From Flavobacterium ginsenosidimutans (GTDB lineage: Bacteria > Bacteroidota > Bacteroidia > Flavobacteriales > Flavobacteriaceae), in contig NZ_QJRJ01000077.1 in the NCBI RefSeq assembly GCF_003254625.1, forward strand, positions 62,001-126,000: a stretch of 64,000 nt of DNA, in the 5' to 3' direction. The translations under genes and the position numbers were made by a program. The notes beneath the pieces were generated by a model that was given only the letters and a program-made list of their open reading frames with translations, made no database searches and was not told where the DNA came from. Every line of letters begins with the position of its first letter. Position 1 is the stretch's first letter. Positions 6,658 to 16,119 of this stretch are shown here, piece by piece.

Positions 6658-9057
6658 TTACCTCGCCCTATTATTTTCCGACTGTTCAATTTCTGCTTTT
6701 TTATAAGTGGTCTTTTTCGAATTTCCAAAATTGTAGGTTGCGATCAATTTAAAATAATTACTCGTATAAGTTCGGTGATAATAAATTTGGGTTTGTCCAA
6801 CATTGTAATCTCCCGAAACCATAAACTTGTGAAAAATATCATTAGCTGAAAAATTGAGTTTTAAAGCATCTCTGAAAAAGTTTCTTTCAATTCCTAAAGT
6901 TACTGTCGAACGGCTGTTATCGCTTCCTAAACCATAACTTCTATCACTTAAATACCAAGCCAAAAGCTGCAATTTAAAAAGCTTTGGAATCGTAAATGTA
7001 TTATTCGAATACAAATAAAATTGTGGTTTTACTGGACTAAACTCAAATGCATAAAAATTGTCGACAGATTTCTGCCAAGTCACACTCATTGAATTCGTAG
7101 AATTCCACCATTTGAGGTTGAAAGATCTTGAAATCGAAGTAAAAAATGTATGCCCTTTTTCGAGATTTAAAGCTCTTAAAATATAACTGTTTGGCGTATC
7201 TCCACGCAAAGCTGCCGCAGAAATTGGATCAATCTTATAAGTGTATCCAATTTTAAAATCAAACTTTTTATACATCGTGCCAATTTCAAAAGCGTGTGTT
7301 TTTTCTGGAAGCAAGTTCGGATTTCCTTCTATTGTAGTAAATGGATCTTGGTAAATCACATACGGATTTAAAGCCTGATACCTTGGTCTCGATATTCTCG
7401 AAACATACGAAAAATGACCTTTCCAATCTTCTGAAAGATTAAAATTTAAAAGTACGTTTGGGAAAAAATTGCCGTATGATTTTTCGAATTTCTGAGTTCC
7501 ATTGGCATTTGTAAATAAATTATAACTTGTTTTCTCTGCTCTTGCGCCAAGCGAAAAATTGATTTTTTCGCTCAATTCTTGGATATAATTAAAATAAACT
7601 GCGGCGATTTTTTCATTGTATTCAAAATCACTCGAAAGTTCATCGTCCAATTCAAAATCCATATCTTCGGGATCGGCAATCAGGAAATCCGTTCCTGATT
7701 TTATGGTGGCGTGACTGAACTTCGCTCCTATTTCCAGTTTTGTCGTTTCATTTATTTTCTTCGAATAATCAGCTTGAATTGCAATAATATTAATTCGGCT
7801 TCCGACATTATTTTTTAAATATCTTTTATCATCGGTTTCGTCGACAAAACTATTTTCTTCAATAAAATCTCCAATTGTCTGATTGTAATTGGAATATTGC
7901 GACCCAATAAACAATGCTGAACCTTTTTCATCGGTTTTCATATTATAATTTAAATTGACAAACTGATTCAGCAAAACATCATTTCGATCAACATCTGTGG
8001 CATAAAAACTACTTCCCGAATTATTAGTTATAGTATTTCTGCTTTCTGTAATTCCTCCTAAATCATTAACATTTCCGCTGTAAGCAAGGGAAATATAATT
8101 GTCAGGAGAAAAACTATATTGAAGTCCAATTCCGAAATTAGAATAATTATTAAATCTTCTTTTCCAATCAGTTGTCAATTCAGATTTCATGTATTCCTCA
8201 GGATTTGGGCGCGTTCTTGTGGTGTACAATAATTCACGATTTCTGCCCAATTGCAAACCATAATTGGTGATAAAAGAGAATTTTCCTTTAGAATAACTAA
8301 AATCAAGAAGCGTATTATAACTCGTTCCGCCAAATTTAGAAACCGATACATGCTGATTGGCAGTTCCCATAATACCGCTTTCGATATTTTGTTTGGTAAT
8401 AATATTGATTACTGCTTTTCCTTCAGCATCATATTTGGAAGATGGATTAGAAATGACTTCGATTTTCTGAATCTGCGAAACTGGAATTGCCGCAAATCGT
8501 TCGTAATTGATTAAAATCCCGTTGAGATAAATAATTGCCTCGCCTTTTCCGAGAACGCTGATTTCTCCATCAGCCACCACAACATTTGGAACTCTTGACA
8601 ATAATTCGTTTACCGAACTGCTTGTAGCCAAAACGGTTCCGTTTACATTGACATCTATATTTCCGTTTGCGCCATATTTTAATAATGAAGCTTGGCTTTT
8701 TACCACGACTTCATTCAATTTATTTTGATTTTCTGCTACGATAATTGCTCCTAAATCTACATTTTCTTTTCCATCAAAACTGATACGCAAATAACGATCA
8801 GCAAATTCAGTTGAAGTTAATTTTACCAAAACTTCTTTCTGATTAATATCTGAAATCTGAAAAGCGCCATCTAAAAAATCCTGATATTTTATTATCGTTG
8901 AATCTTTAATAGATAATATAGAAGCTGTCCCCATCATCAATTCGTTATTTGAATTGATGACTTTTCCAGAAATTTTCTGAATTGATTGTGCTTTAGATTC
9001 TGTTAAATTTAGAAGAAAACAATAAATGTAAAGGAAAATTAGAATTAAAAACCTCAT
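6658..9057 (-). CDS. TonB-dependent receptor with carboxypeptidase-regulatory-like N-terminus
   Basis: A 799-residue outer-membrane protein. It has a signal sequence (residues 1-23, ending SKAQS), a CarboxypepD_reg-like domain (about 28-110), a plug domain (about 120-220, with NELLSRVPNVVV and the IEVISNPSSKYDAEG motif) and a beta-barrel to the end. The barrel is the type often annotated as the outer membrane beta-barrel family of Bacteroidota. No SusD partner lies next to it. It is convergent with the exporter gene with no room for a terminator. Substrate unknown. Confidence 0.88.
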   Translation of the reverse strand: MRFLILIFLYIYCFLLNLTESKAQSIQKISGKVINSNNELMMGTASILSIKDSTIIKYQDFLDGAFQISDINQKEVLVKLTSTEFADRYLRISFDGKENVDLGAIIVAENQNKLNEVVVKSQASLLKYGANGNIDVNVNGTVLATSSSVNELLSRVPNVVVADGEISVLGKGEAIIYLNGILINYERFAAIPVSQIQKIEVISNPSSKYDAEGKAVINIITKQNIESGIMGTANQHVSVSKFGGTSYNTLLDFSYSKGKFSFITNYGLQLGRNRELLYTTRTRPNPEEYMKSELTTDWKRRFNNYSNFGIGLQYSFSPDNYISLAYSGNVNDLGGITESRNTITNNSGSSFYATDVDRNDVLLNQFVNLNYNMKTDEKGSALFIGSQYSNYNQTIGDFIEENSFVDETDDKRYLKNNVGSRINIIAIQADYSKKINETTKLEIGAKFSHATIKSGTDFLIADPEDMDFELDDELSSDFEYNEKIAAVYFNYIQELSEKINFSLGARAEKTSYNLFTNANGTQKFEKSYGNFFPNVLLNFNLSEDWKGHFSYVSRISRPRYQALNPYVIYQDPFTTIEGNPNLLPEKTHAFEIGTMYKKFDFKIGYTYKIDPISAAALRGDTPNSYILRALNLEKGHTFFTSISRSFNLKWWNSTNSMSVTWQKSVDNFYAFEFSPVKPQFYLYSNNTFTIPKLFKLQLLAWYLSDRSYGLGSDNSRSTVTLGIERNFFRDALKLNFSANDIFHKFMVSGDYNVGQTQIYYHRTYTSNYFKLIATYNFGNSKKTTYKKAEIEQSENNRAR

Positions 9058-9169
9058 AAAATTTAGCGATTAAGTTTGACTTTGATGAAACAAAAGTCAG
9101 TTCTTAATTGCGTTACAAGGTCGTCGAAAGCGAAATCAGGAGTACGGATTTATAAATTCACACTCCATT

Positions 9170-10225
9170 TTAAGATTGTAAAGCCTGAATTTGGTAATTA
9201 AGAGGTGTTGTTCCTGTGTGTTTTTTGAATGCCGCAAAGAATGTTGACTTGGAATTGAATCCAACATCGTAACCAACAGATTCTAGAGTCTGTTTATCAT
9301 TTGAAGTAATTATTTCGCAGGCTTCATCAATTCGAAATTCATTTACAAAGCTGGTAAAATTCTTTCCTAGATTATTATTTAGAAACTGTGATAATTTATG
9401 GCTTGAGATATTAATTTCCTGAGACAAATCACTTAAACTTAAATTCGGATTTTTATATAATGCTTTTTCAAACATTATCTTTTTCAGTTTTTGAGATAAA
9501 ATTTCGACTTCTTTTTTGTTTAATTTTTTCTCTTTTTGAACATTAATCACAAATAAATCATTCGTTTGTTTTCTGTGCAGAAGAACTAGAATAATCAGGT
9601 ATAAAATAAAAGTAAAAGCAATTGCTCCAATTATGCAAGAAACAAAAGGCACCCGAGAAAACCCGAGAAAATAAGACAGAAAAACCAAAGCATTTCCTAG
9701 GAAAATTGCGCCAAACCATTTTTCTGACGGACTTGAATTTTGATAATCCTTAATTATTTTTTGAAGTACAAATCTGCTTTCAAAACCAGAAATAAAACTA
9801 TATGTAAACCATTGAAAGAAAACGGCAGCTACAAAATAATCGTTCCATAAAACAGGATATTTTTCATAAGGAAATAACAGCCCGATTAATACAATTGCGA
9901 TAAACCAACTTATCAAATGCAATTTCCATTTTACTGCACTAACATTAAATTTCTCCATTCCTGATTTTAAAGTATAATATAGAAATGGCCCAATTAACAA
10001 ACAAGCTGAAAGACCAATTTGAAGATAAATTTTAGGTAAATCTAGATTAAAATACACAAAAACGGTTACCACAATTCTTGTGCATAATGCGAACAGCATT
10101 GCACCCAAAAAATAATTGGTCAAGTATTTTTTCTTTGTGAAGAAGAAAAAATAGAGACTTAAAATAAATCCGTTGAAAGCGCCTAAAGCACCAAAAAAGA
10201 ACAATATTTCTTTTCCAATATTCAT
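9170..10225 (-). CDS. Membrane-bound AraC-family regulator (copy 2)
   Basis: A 351-residue protein with about seven membrane segments in the first 230 residues and a C-terminal AraC-type double helix-turn-helix (DLSQEINISSHKLSQFL, then ESVGYDVGFNSKSTFFAAFK). A longer frame exists but would overlap the upstream copy; start MNIGKEILFFFG matches the start of that paralogue and lies one base after its stop. The last 90 or so residues are almost identical to the neighbour while the membrane half is diverged. Ligand and targets are unknown. Both follow the plan of Bacteroidota 7TM-AraC sensors. Confidence 0.85.
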   Translation of the reverse strand: MNIGKEILFFFGALGAFNGFILSLYFFFFTKKKYLTNYFLGAMLFALCTRIVVTVFVYFNLDLPKIYLQIGLSACLLIGPFLYYTLKSGMEKFNVSAVKWKLHLISWFIAIVLIGLLFPYEKYPVLWNDYFVAAVFFQWFTYSFISGFESRFVLQKIIKDYQNSSPSEKWFGAIFLGNALVFLSYFLGFSRVPFVSCIIGAIAFTFILYLIILVLLHRKQTNDLFVINVQKEKKLNKKEVEILSQKLKKIMFEKALYKNPNLSLSDLSQEINISSHKLSQFLNNNLGKNFTSFVNEFRIDEACEIITSNDKQTLESVGYDVGFNSKSTFFAAFKKHTGTTPLNYQIQALQS

Positions 10226-10226
10226 A

Positions 10227-11285
10227 TTATGATTGTAAAGCCTGAATTTGGTAATTGAGAGGCGTTGTTCCTGTATGTTTTTTGAATGCCGCGAAAAAAG
10301 TTGATTTGGAATTAAAACCAACATCGTAGCCAACAGATTCTAGAGTCAATTTATCATTTGAAGTGATAATTTTACAAGCTTCATTAATTCTAAATTCATT
10401 TACAAAACTGGTAAAATTCTTTCCTAAATTATTATTTAAAAGTTGCGACAATTGATGGCTCGAAATATTGATTTCCTGCGATAAATCTTGAAGTGTCAAA
10501 TTTGGATTTTTGTATAATCCTTTATCATACATCGCATTTTCTAACTTTTCAGACCATATTTTTGCTTCTGCCGAATCTATTTTTTTATTAGAAATCTTCC
10601 CGTTCAATAAAAATAAATCGTCTGTCTTTTTTCGGTACAAAAGAATTGAAATTCCTAAATATAAAATGAACGAAAAAACAACCGCGCCACTTATATAAGT
10701 TGCACCGGACGCTCCCATAATCGCTAAAAAATAAAATAGAAATAAGAGAAAAGTTCCAAAATAGAGCATCGAGAACCACATTTCGGCTGGAGTAGCTTTT
10801 TCTTTTCTGCTCAGGATTTTTTTCAAAACATTGCGAAGTTCAAAACCAGCAAATACAATATAAATAAACCATTGAAAATAAATGATTCTTATAAAATAAC
10901 CTCCCCAAAGTTCTGGATATACTTCGTACGGATATAAAACGCCGACTGCTACAATTAAAGTTCCCCAAAATGCCAATATAAACTTCCAAGATTTAGGCAT
11001 TATCTGAACTTCATCGACTGCAGATTTTACGAAATAATATAAACAAGGTCCAATGAAAAAACAAGCTGTAAGCCCAAACTGGAGATACATTTTTGGCAAT
11101 TCGGGATGAAAATAAACAAATACAGATTTCCCAATTCGGATACTTAGTGCAAACAAAAGCGCACCCAGAAAATAATTCGTCAGATGCCTTTTCTTGGTAA
11201 AAAAGAAGAAATAAACTCCGAGAATAATTCCGTTGAAAGCTCCTAAAGCACTAAAAAAGAATAAAAGTTCTTTGCTAGTATCCAT
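10227..11285 (-). CDS. Membrane-bound AraC-family regulator (copy 1)
   Basis: A 352-residue paralogue of the following gene: MDTSKELLFFFSALGAFNG start, seven predicted membrane segments, then an AraC DNA-binding domain whose last 40 residues (from ESVGYDVGFNSKSTFF to the end) are identical to copy 2. The genes are one base apart, so they form a two-gene operon arisen by tandem duplication. The conserved DNA-binding half suggests both bind the same or very similar operators while sensing different signals through the diverged membrane half (inference). Confidence 0.86.
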   Translation of the reverse strand: MDTSKELLFFFSALGAFNGIILGVYFFFFTKKRHLTNYFLGALLFALSIRIGKSVFVYFHPELPKMYLQFGLTACFFIGPCLYYFVKSAVDEVQIMPKSWKFILAFWGTLIVAVGVLYPYEVYPELWGGYFIRIIYFQWFIYIVFAGFELRNVLKKILSRKEKATPAEMWFSMLYFGTFLLFLFYFLAIMGASGATYISGAVVFSFILYLGISILLYRKKTDDLFLLNGKISNKKIDSAEAKIWSEKLENAMYDKGLYKNPNLTLQDLSQEINISSHQLSQLLNNNLGKNFTSFVNEFRINEACKIITSNDKLTLESVGYDVGFNSKSTFFAAFKKHTGTTPLNYQIQALQS

Positions 11286-11451
11286 AATGTAAGTTCGTTA
11301 TATCCAAAACAAAGCTAAAAAAAAGATTTACTAATTATGAGAATTCTACTTCAATTATTTTTTATTCTAAAATTTAAAAAGCAGACAATCAGCACCAAAG
11401 CATTTCATTTTTCAATAAATAAAAGCGTCGTAATTTCTTGATTATAAATAC

Positions 11452-11459
11452 TACTTTTG
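11452..11459 (+). promoter_or_regulatory. -7 element (TACTTTTG) of the large outer-membrane protein gene
   Basis: Perfect TAnnTTTG match 23 bp before the ATG. No clear -33 TTG at the usual spacing. Confidence 0.4.
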
Positions 11460-11481
11460 ACATTTTAGAGTTAAAGTGTTT

Positions 11482-14400
11482 ATGTTGAAAAAATTACTGT
11501 TTTTGACGGTTTTCTTCTGTTTTTCTGTGCTTCAGGCTCAGGACACTGAAACGCTGTATAAAACCAAAAAAGTAATCGCTTCAAAAGATACAATCCGATT
11601 GGAAAAAGTTGCTATTAACTCTGGATTTTTTCAGATTCTAAATACCAAAAATGAACCTATCGATTCGACTTTTTACAAAGTTGATTTTCAAAAAGGCTTT
11701 TTACTTTTTAATGAAAAATTCCAATCGGTTTCTGATACTTTAATTGTCAATTATCTTCAATATCCCGATTTCTTAACCAAAGAATACAGCCTTTACAAAG
11801 CAGATCAGATGGTCAGCAGCGATGTGGGAACCGAAAAACTCTATCGAATAGATAATAATGCCAACGCTAAAAAAGCAGCTCCTTTTGATGGTTTAAATAC
11901 TTCTGGAAGCATTACTCGCGGAATTACTGTCGGGAATAATCAAAGTACAGTTTTAAACTCCAATTTAGATCTTCAAATTACGGGAAAAATTTCAGACAAA
12001 GTTAGTTTGAGAGCCTCACTTCAGGATAGCAATATTCCGCTTCAGGATGGGGGTTATTCCCAAAAATTGGATCAGTTTGATAATATTTTCATGGAACTTT
12101 TCAGCGATGATTGGAACATTCGCGCCGGCGATGTCTTTTTAGAAAATAGAAAAACGCAATTTTTAAGTTTCAATAAAAAGGTTCAGGGGCTTTCTGCAAG
12201 TTTTGATTTTGACAATGAAAAAAGTAAAACCAATGTTTTTGCTTCGGTGGCTTTTGTAAAAGGCCAATATGCCAAAAGTACTTTTACTGGACAAGAAGGA
12301 AATCAAGGTCCGTATAAATTAAAAGGTCAAAACGGCGAATTGTATGTGCTTGTTATTTCGGGTTCTGAACGTGTTTATGTAAATGGAGTTTTGCTGAAAC
12401 GCGGTGAAAACAACGATTATGTTATTGATTATAATGCGGGAGAAATTGTTTTTACTTCGCTTTTTACAATTACTTCCGAAATGCGTATTAATGTTGAATA
12501 TCAATATTCTGAACGAAATTATAACCGACTGGTTACCTACGCGGGCGCAACGCACGAGAGTAAAAAATGGAGTTTTGGCAGCTATATTTATTCTGAAAAC
12601 GACATGAAAAACCAGCCTTTACAGCAAAATCTTTCTACAGAACAAGTTGAGATTTTAAGTCAGGCGGGTGATGATACAAATTTAATGAAAGCGCCTTCTG
12701 CTTACGAAGATACTTATGCCGACAATAAAATTTTGTACAAGAAAACAATTATCAATTCAGTTGAAATTTATGAATATTCAAATAATTCGGCTGATGTTTT
12801 ATATAATGTAAAATTTAGTCTGGTTGGTGCAAATGCTGGAAATTATATCATTCAAAATAATAATTCTGTTGAACGTATTTATCAATATGTTGAACCTATA
12901 AATGGCGTTTTACAAGGAAATTACGAACCAATTGTACAGCTTGTTCCGCCGATTAAACTTCAGGTCGCGACATTTTTAGGAAAATATAATCCAGACGAAA
13001 AAACTTTAGCAGATTTTGAATTGGCTGTAAGCAATAATGATCAAAACTTATTTTCTGGAATCGATGATGCAAATAATACAGGAATTGCTTTTAAAACCAA
13101 TCTTAAAAAAAGGCTCTTTTCCAGAAGTTGGAATTTGGACGCTTTCGCGAATTACCAATTTGTACAAGAGAATTTTCAATCGGTTGAACGTTTGTATAAT
13201 ATCGAATTTAACCGCGATTGGAATTTAACCGGTACACTTTTAGGAAATCAAAGTCTTTTGGTAACGGGTTTAAATTTTGATTTATTCGCTCAGAAAAAAA
13301 ACGCTAATATTGGTTTATTGACCTATCAATTCGAGAAATTAGATTATAGCGAAAGTTATTCTGGTTCAAGACATACCACAAATGCTTTGTTTAAAATTAA
13401 AAATTGGACAATAGAAAACAACGGAAGTTTCTTGAATTCTGATGCCACAGCTTCGACTTCAAAATTCATTAGGAATCAAACCAGAACAAAATATCATTTT
13501 GGCAAAAATTGGGTTGGTGGGACTTTTCAATTGGAAGACAATCAGGAAAAAGATAAAGTTACCAATGAGTTTTCGGCTTTAAGCCAAAGATTCTCAGAAT
13601 ATGGTGTATTTACTGGACGAGGCGATAGTACGAAAGTTTTTGTTGAAGTTGGTTTTCTGCAAAGACGAAATGATAGTTTACAAAACGGATTATTGCAACA
13701 CGTTAATAATTCTCAGACGTATTATTTAAAGTCGAAATTAATTCAAACCAAAAAGACCGATTTAGCTGTTTACGCGAGCTATCGGAATCTTGATTTTACG
13801 GACACTTCCAGACAAAATGAACCTTCGTTAAACTCCAGGGTTTTATACAACGATCGCTTTTTTAATCAGTTCATGCAGATTGGAACAACTTACGAAACCA
13901 GTTCAGGAACTATTGCGCAACAAGAATTTACATACGTTGAAGTGCCAACTGGACAAGGAGTTTACACTTGGAACGATTATAATGGAAACGGCATTCAGGA
14001 ATTGGAAGAATTTGAAGTTGCTGTTTATCAAGATCAAGCAAGATATGTAAGGGTCTTTTTGCCGAATCAGGTTTACATTAAAACGAACCAAAATAAGTTT
14101 TCGCAATCTTTAACTTTGAATCCATTGCAATGGCAAAATGAAAAAGGTTTCAAAAAACTGTTGTCTTATTTTTATAATCAGACTTCTTTTATAATGGATC
14201 GAAAGGTAAAAAGTGAAGGCGAAAAACTAGAACTTAACCCGTTTGATTCATCCGAAGAGAATATTTTAGGATTAAATTCGAGTTTCAGAAACAGCTTATT
14301 TTTCAATCGAGGCAAACAAATACATTCTGTTACTTATTCTTATTTGGTAAATAAAGGAAAAAGTCTGCTTTCTGTTGGTTCGCAGCATGTACAGAATTAT

Positions 14401-14916
14401 TCGCATCAAATTCAATATACCCATTTATATCAAAAAAGCTGGCTGTTTAATTTCTTTACCAAAACCATAAAAACTGATTTGGTTTCAGAAGATTTTGTGG
14501 AGAAAAATTATGATATAAAAGGATGGCAAATTGCACCGAAAGTCAGTTATTTATTTTCAAAAAACACTAAATTGGATTTCTTTTATGAACTTCAAAATAA
14601 GAAAAACAAAATAGGGAATCTTGAAACTTTAGATCAGAACAGAATCGGGGTTTCTTTTTCTTATGCGGGAGAAAAGAAAGTAACGATAAATGGAGAATTT
14701 TCTTTTTATGAAAATAAATTTAGCGGAAACGAATTTTCTTCAGTAGGTTTTCAAATGTTAGAAGGACTTCAGGCTGGATCAAATTTGGTTTGGAAACTGC
14801 TTCTGCAAAAGAACATTACGTCTTTTTTGGATGTTAATTTAAATTACCAAGGCCGTAAAAGCGAAACAGGATCAACCATTCATACAGGAAATGTTCAACT
14901 TCGTGCATATTTTTAA
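11482..14916 (+). CDS. Large predicted outer-membrane beta-barrel protein
   Basis: A 1144-residue exported protein. I place the start at the ATG giving MLKKLLFLTVFFCFSVLQAQ, a clean signal peptide; a GTG two codons earlier is possible. The mature part is rich in alternating aromatic/polar strands and ends in an aromatic-terminated strand (NVQLRAYF), as expected for a barrel inserted by BAM. Residues 832-843 (DYNGNGIQELEE) match an EF-hand-type calcium loop. The stretch GSITRGITVGNNQSTVLNSN near residue 145 looks conserved. Similar proteins are widespread in Flavobacteria as hypothetical cell-surface proteins; I cannot name a family with confidence. Confidence 0.75.
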   Translation: MLKKLLFLTVFFCFSVLQAQDTETLYKTKKVIASKDTIRLEKVAINSGFFQILNTKNEPIDSTFYKVDFQKGFLLFNEKFQSVSDTLIVNYLQYPDFLTKEYSLYKADQMVSSDVGTEKLYRIDNNANAKKAAPFDGLNTSGSITRGITVGNNQSTVLNSNLDLQITGKISDKVSLRASLQDSNIPLQDGGYSQKLDQFDNIFMELFSDDWNIRAGDVFLENRKTQFLSFNKKVQGLSASFDFDNEKSKTNVFASVAFVKGQYAKSTFTGQEGNQGPYKLKGQNGELYVLVISGSERVYVNGVLLKRGENNDYVIDYNAGEIVFTSLFTITSEMRINVEYQYSERNYNRLVTYAGATHESKKWSFGSYIYSENDMKNQPLQQNLSTEQVEILSQAGDDTNLMKAPSAYEDTYADNKILYKKTIINSVEIYEYSNNSADVLYNVKFSLVGANAGNYIIQNNNSVERIYQYVEPINGVLQGNYEPIVQLVPPIKLQVATFLGKYNPDEKTLADFELAVSNNDQNLFSGIDDANNTGIAFKTNLKKRLFSRSWNLDAFANYQFVQENFQSVERLYNIEFNRDWNLTGTLLGNQSLLVTGLNFDLFAQKKNANIGLLTYQFEKLDYSESYSGSRHTTNALFKIKNWTIENNGSFLNSDATASTSKFIRNQTRTKYHFGKNWVGGTFQLEDNQEKDKVTNEFSALSQRFSEYGVFTGRGDSTKVFVEVGFLQRRNDSLQNGLLQHVNNSQTYYLKSKLIQTKKTDLAVYASYRNLDFTDTSRQNEPSLNSRVLYNDRFFNQFMQIGTTYETSSGTIAQQEFTYVEVPTGQGVYTWNDYNGNGIQELEEFEVAVYQDQARYVRVFLPNQVYIKTNQNKFSQSLTLNPLQWQNEKGFKKLLSYFYNQTSFIMDRKVKSEGEKLELNPFDSSEENILGLNSSFRNSLFFNRGKQIHSVTYSYLVNKGKSLLSVGSQHVQNYSHQIQYTHLYQKSWLFNFFTKTIKTDLVSEDFVEKNYDIKGWQIAPKVSYLFSKNTKLDFFYELQNKKNKIGNLETLDQNRIGVSFSYAGEKKVTINGEFSFYENKFSGNEFSSVGFQMLEGLQAGSNLVWKLLLQKNITSFLDVNLNYQGRKSETGSTIHTGNVQLRAYF

Positions 14917-14979
14917 TGCGCTCCGAAAAAGATGACAATAAATTGTTTAATTTTAATTGAAATTTAAACATATGACCCT

Positions 14980-15576
14980 ATGAAAAAATTAGTATTGTTC
15001 TGTTTAATGGTTGCTTTCTCTTCTAATTTTTACGCTCAGGAAACAACTGCAAAAACTGCGAAAAGCAAAACAGAAACTTCGGCAAAAAAAGCTAAAGCAA
15101 GCGCAGACAAAGCTTCGGCAGATGCTAAAAAAGAAGCAACGAAATCTAAAAAAGCAGCAGATGACGCAAAAACAGCTTCGTCTAAAGCAAAAAAAGAATC
15201 TGCAGACGCAGCAAAAAAAACTGCTGACAAAGAAGCTACAAAGGCAAAAAGCGAAGCAAAAAAAGCAACAGCAGAATCTGACAAAGCTAAAAAAACAGCA
15301 GACAAAGCAAAAGCTGATGCAAAGAAAACTACCGCAAAAGCTGATGACGTAAAAGCTGACGCTACTAAAACGAAAGCAAAAGCTGATGCTACCAAGAAAG
15401 ATGCAACTGCTGCTAAAAAATCGGCTACAAAGACTTTAAAAGAAACTAACGAAAAAGCGCCAGCTGTACCAGATAAAGTTACTGGAGAATACAATGGTAA
15501 AAAAGTGTATACTGGACCAAGAGGCGGTAAATACTACATTAATAAAAATGGTAATAAAACGTATATTCAGGATTAA
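14980..15576 (+). CDS. Exported Lys/Ala-rich protein with PBCV-type basic adaptor motif
   Basis: A 198-residue protein with a signal peptide (MKKLVLFCLMVAFSSNFYAQ), then about 130 residues made almost only of Ala, Lys, Thr, Ser, Asp and Glu in degenerate AKK/ADK repeats, and a compact C-terminal motif (VYTGPRGGKYYINKNGNKTY, about 174-193). This motif matches my memory of the short PBCV-specific basic adaptor domain. The repeat would form a long charged helix, like histone H1 or TolA-like stalks, but outside the cytoplasm. Long open frames in the other phases here are composition artefacts. Function unknown. Confidence 0.75.
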   Translation: MKKLVLFCLMVAFSSNFYAQETTAKTAKSKTETSAKKAKASADKASADAKKEATKSKKAADDAKTASSKAKKESADAAKKTADKEATKAKSEAKKATAESDKAKKTADKAKADAKKTTAKADDVKADATKTKAKADATKKDATAAKKSATKTLKETNEKAPAVPDKVTGEYNGKKVYTGPRGGKYYINKNGNKTYIQD

Positions 15577-15630
15577 ACTAAGGTACTGAGGGACTAAGGT
15601 TCTGAGGTGCTAAGTTTAGTACGAAACTTT

Positions 15631-15668
15631 AAAGAAGCTGTCTCAAAAGGACAGCTGTTTCTTTTTGT
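15631..15668 (+). terminator. Terminator after the Lys/Ala-rich gene
   Basis: Stem AGCTGTC / GACAGCT flanked by AAAGA and TTTCTTT, with a T run. Confidence 0.6.
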
Positions 15669-15832
15669 AAGCTTCAGGGAAGCGAAATATTTATAGAAAA
15701 TAATCGCCATCAAGAATGTAAAGCTCCAGAGGAGCGACATAAAATTGTGAAAAAATATGTCGCTCCTCTGGAGCTTTTTCATTTGTATTATTAAAATCCT
15801 ATAAATATTTTACCCCGCTGGGGTTTTAGCAA
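15669..15832. repeat. Cluster of REP-like nested palindromes
   Basis: Three related pieces in the 543-bp gap before the glycosyltransferase gene. They are GCTTC-AGG-GAAGC followed by GAAATATTTATAG (15671-15695), a symmetrical pair of GCTCC-AGA-GGAGC-GACAT arms facing each other (15722-15776), and a reversed copy with CCCC-GCT-GGGG (15799-15822). Each unit is a mini-hairpin plus a tail. No REP-associated transposase is nearby. The rest of the gap (15833-16119) is AT-rich with nothing recognisable. Confidence 0.65.
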
Positions 15833-16119
15833 AATATCTTTTTATAAATATTGGCATTCAGTTAATTGAATTATTCTTTTCAGACAAATCTTACTTGATA
15901 TATTGTAGCTAAACTTATAAATTTCCTTATTAAGGTCATTTCAAAAACTCAAAATCACTTAACATAGAGATAATCTTATTAGAAAAAACTTATTCCTTTT
16001 TAATATACCCCCTGAAATTCCAAGAGTTTTTTAAAATATAGAGTTAATAATTTAGTAATGCCCTCGAAATAACATAGAAAACATATTTCTTTATCTTCGT
16101 TTTTAAAACGTGTTAAAAA

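Noticed and set aside
6651..6658. TonB receptor at 6658 as part of the bacteriocin-like system
   Set aside because: It is on the opposite strand and convergent; closeness alone is not evidence of a shared function.
10226..10333. N-terminal extension of the second AraC gene beginning at a TTG
   Set aside because: It would overlap the end of copy 1 and has no counterpart in the paralogue, whose start aligns with MNIGKEILFFFG.
15011..15494. Long open frames on both strands overlapping the Lys/Ala-rich gene
   Set aside because: They arise from the A/G-rich repeat composition (GCA AAA in other phases); only the frame with a signal peptide and a structured C-terminus is credible.
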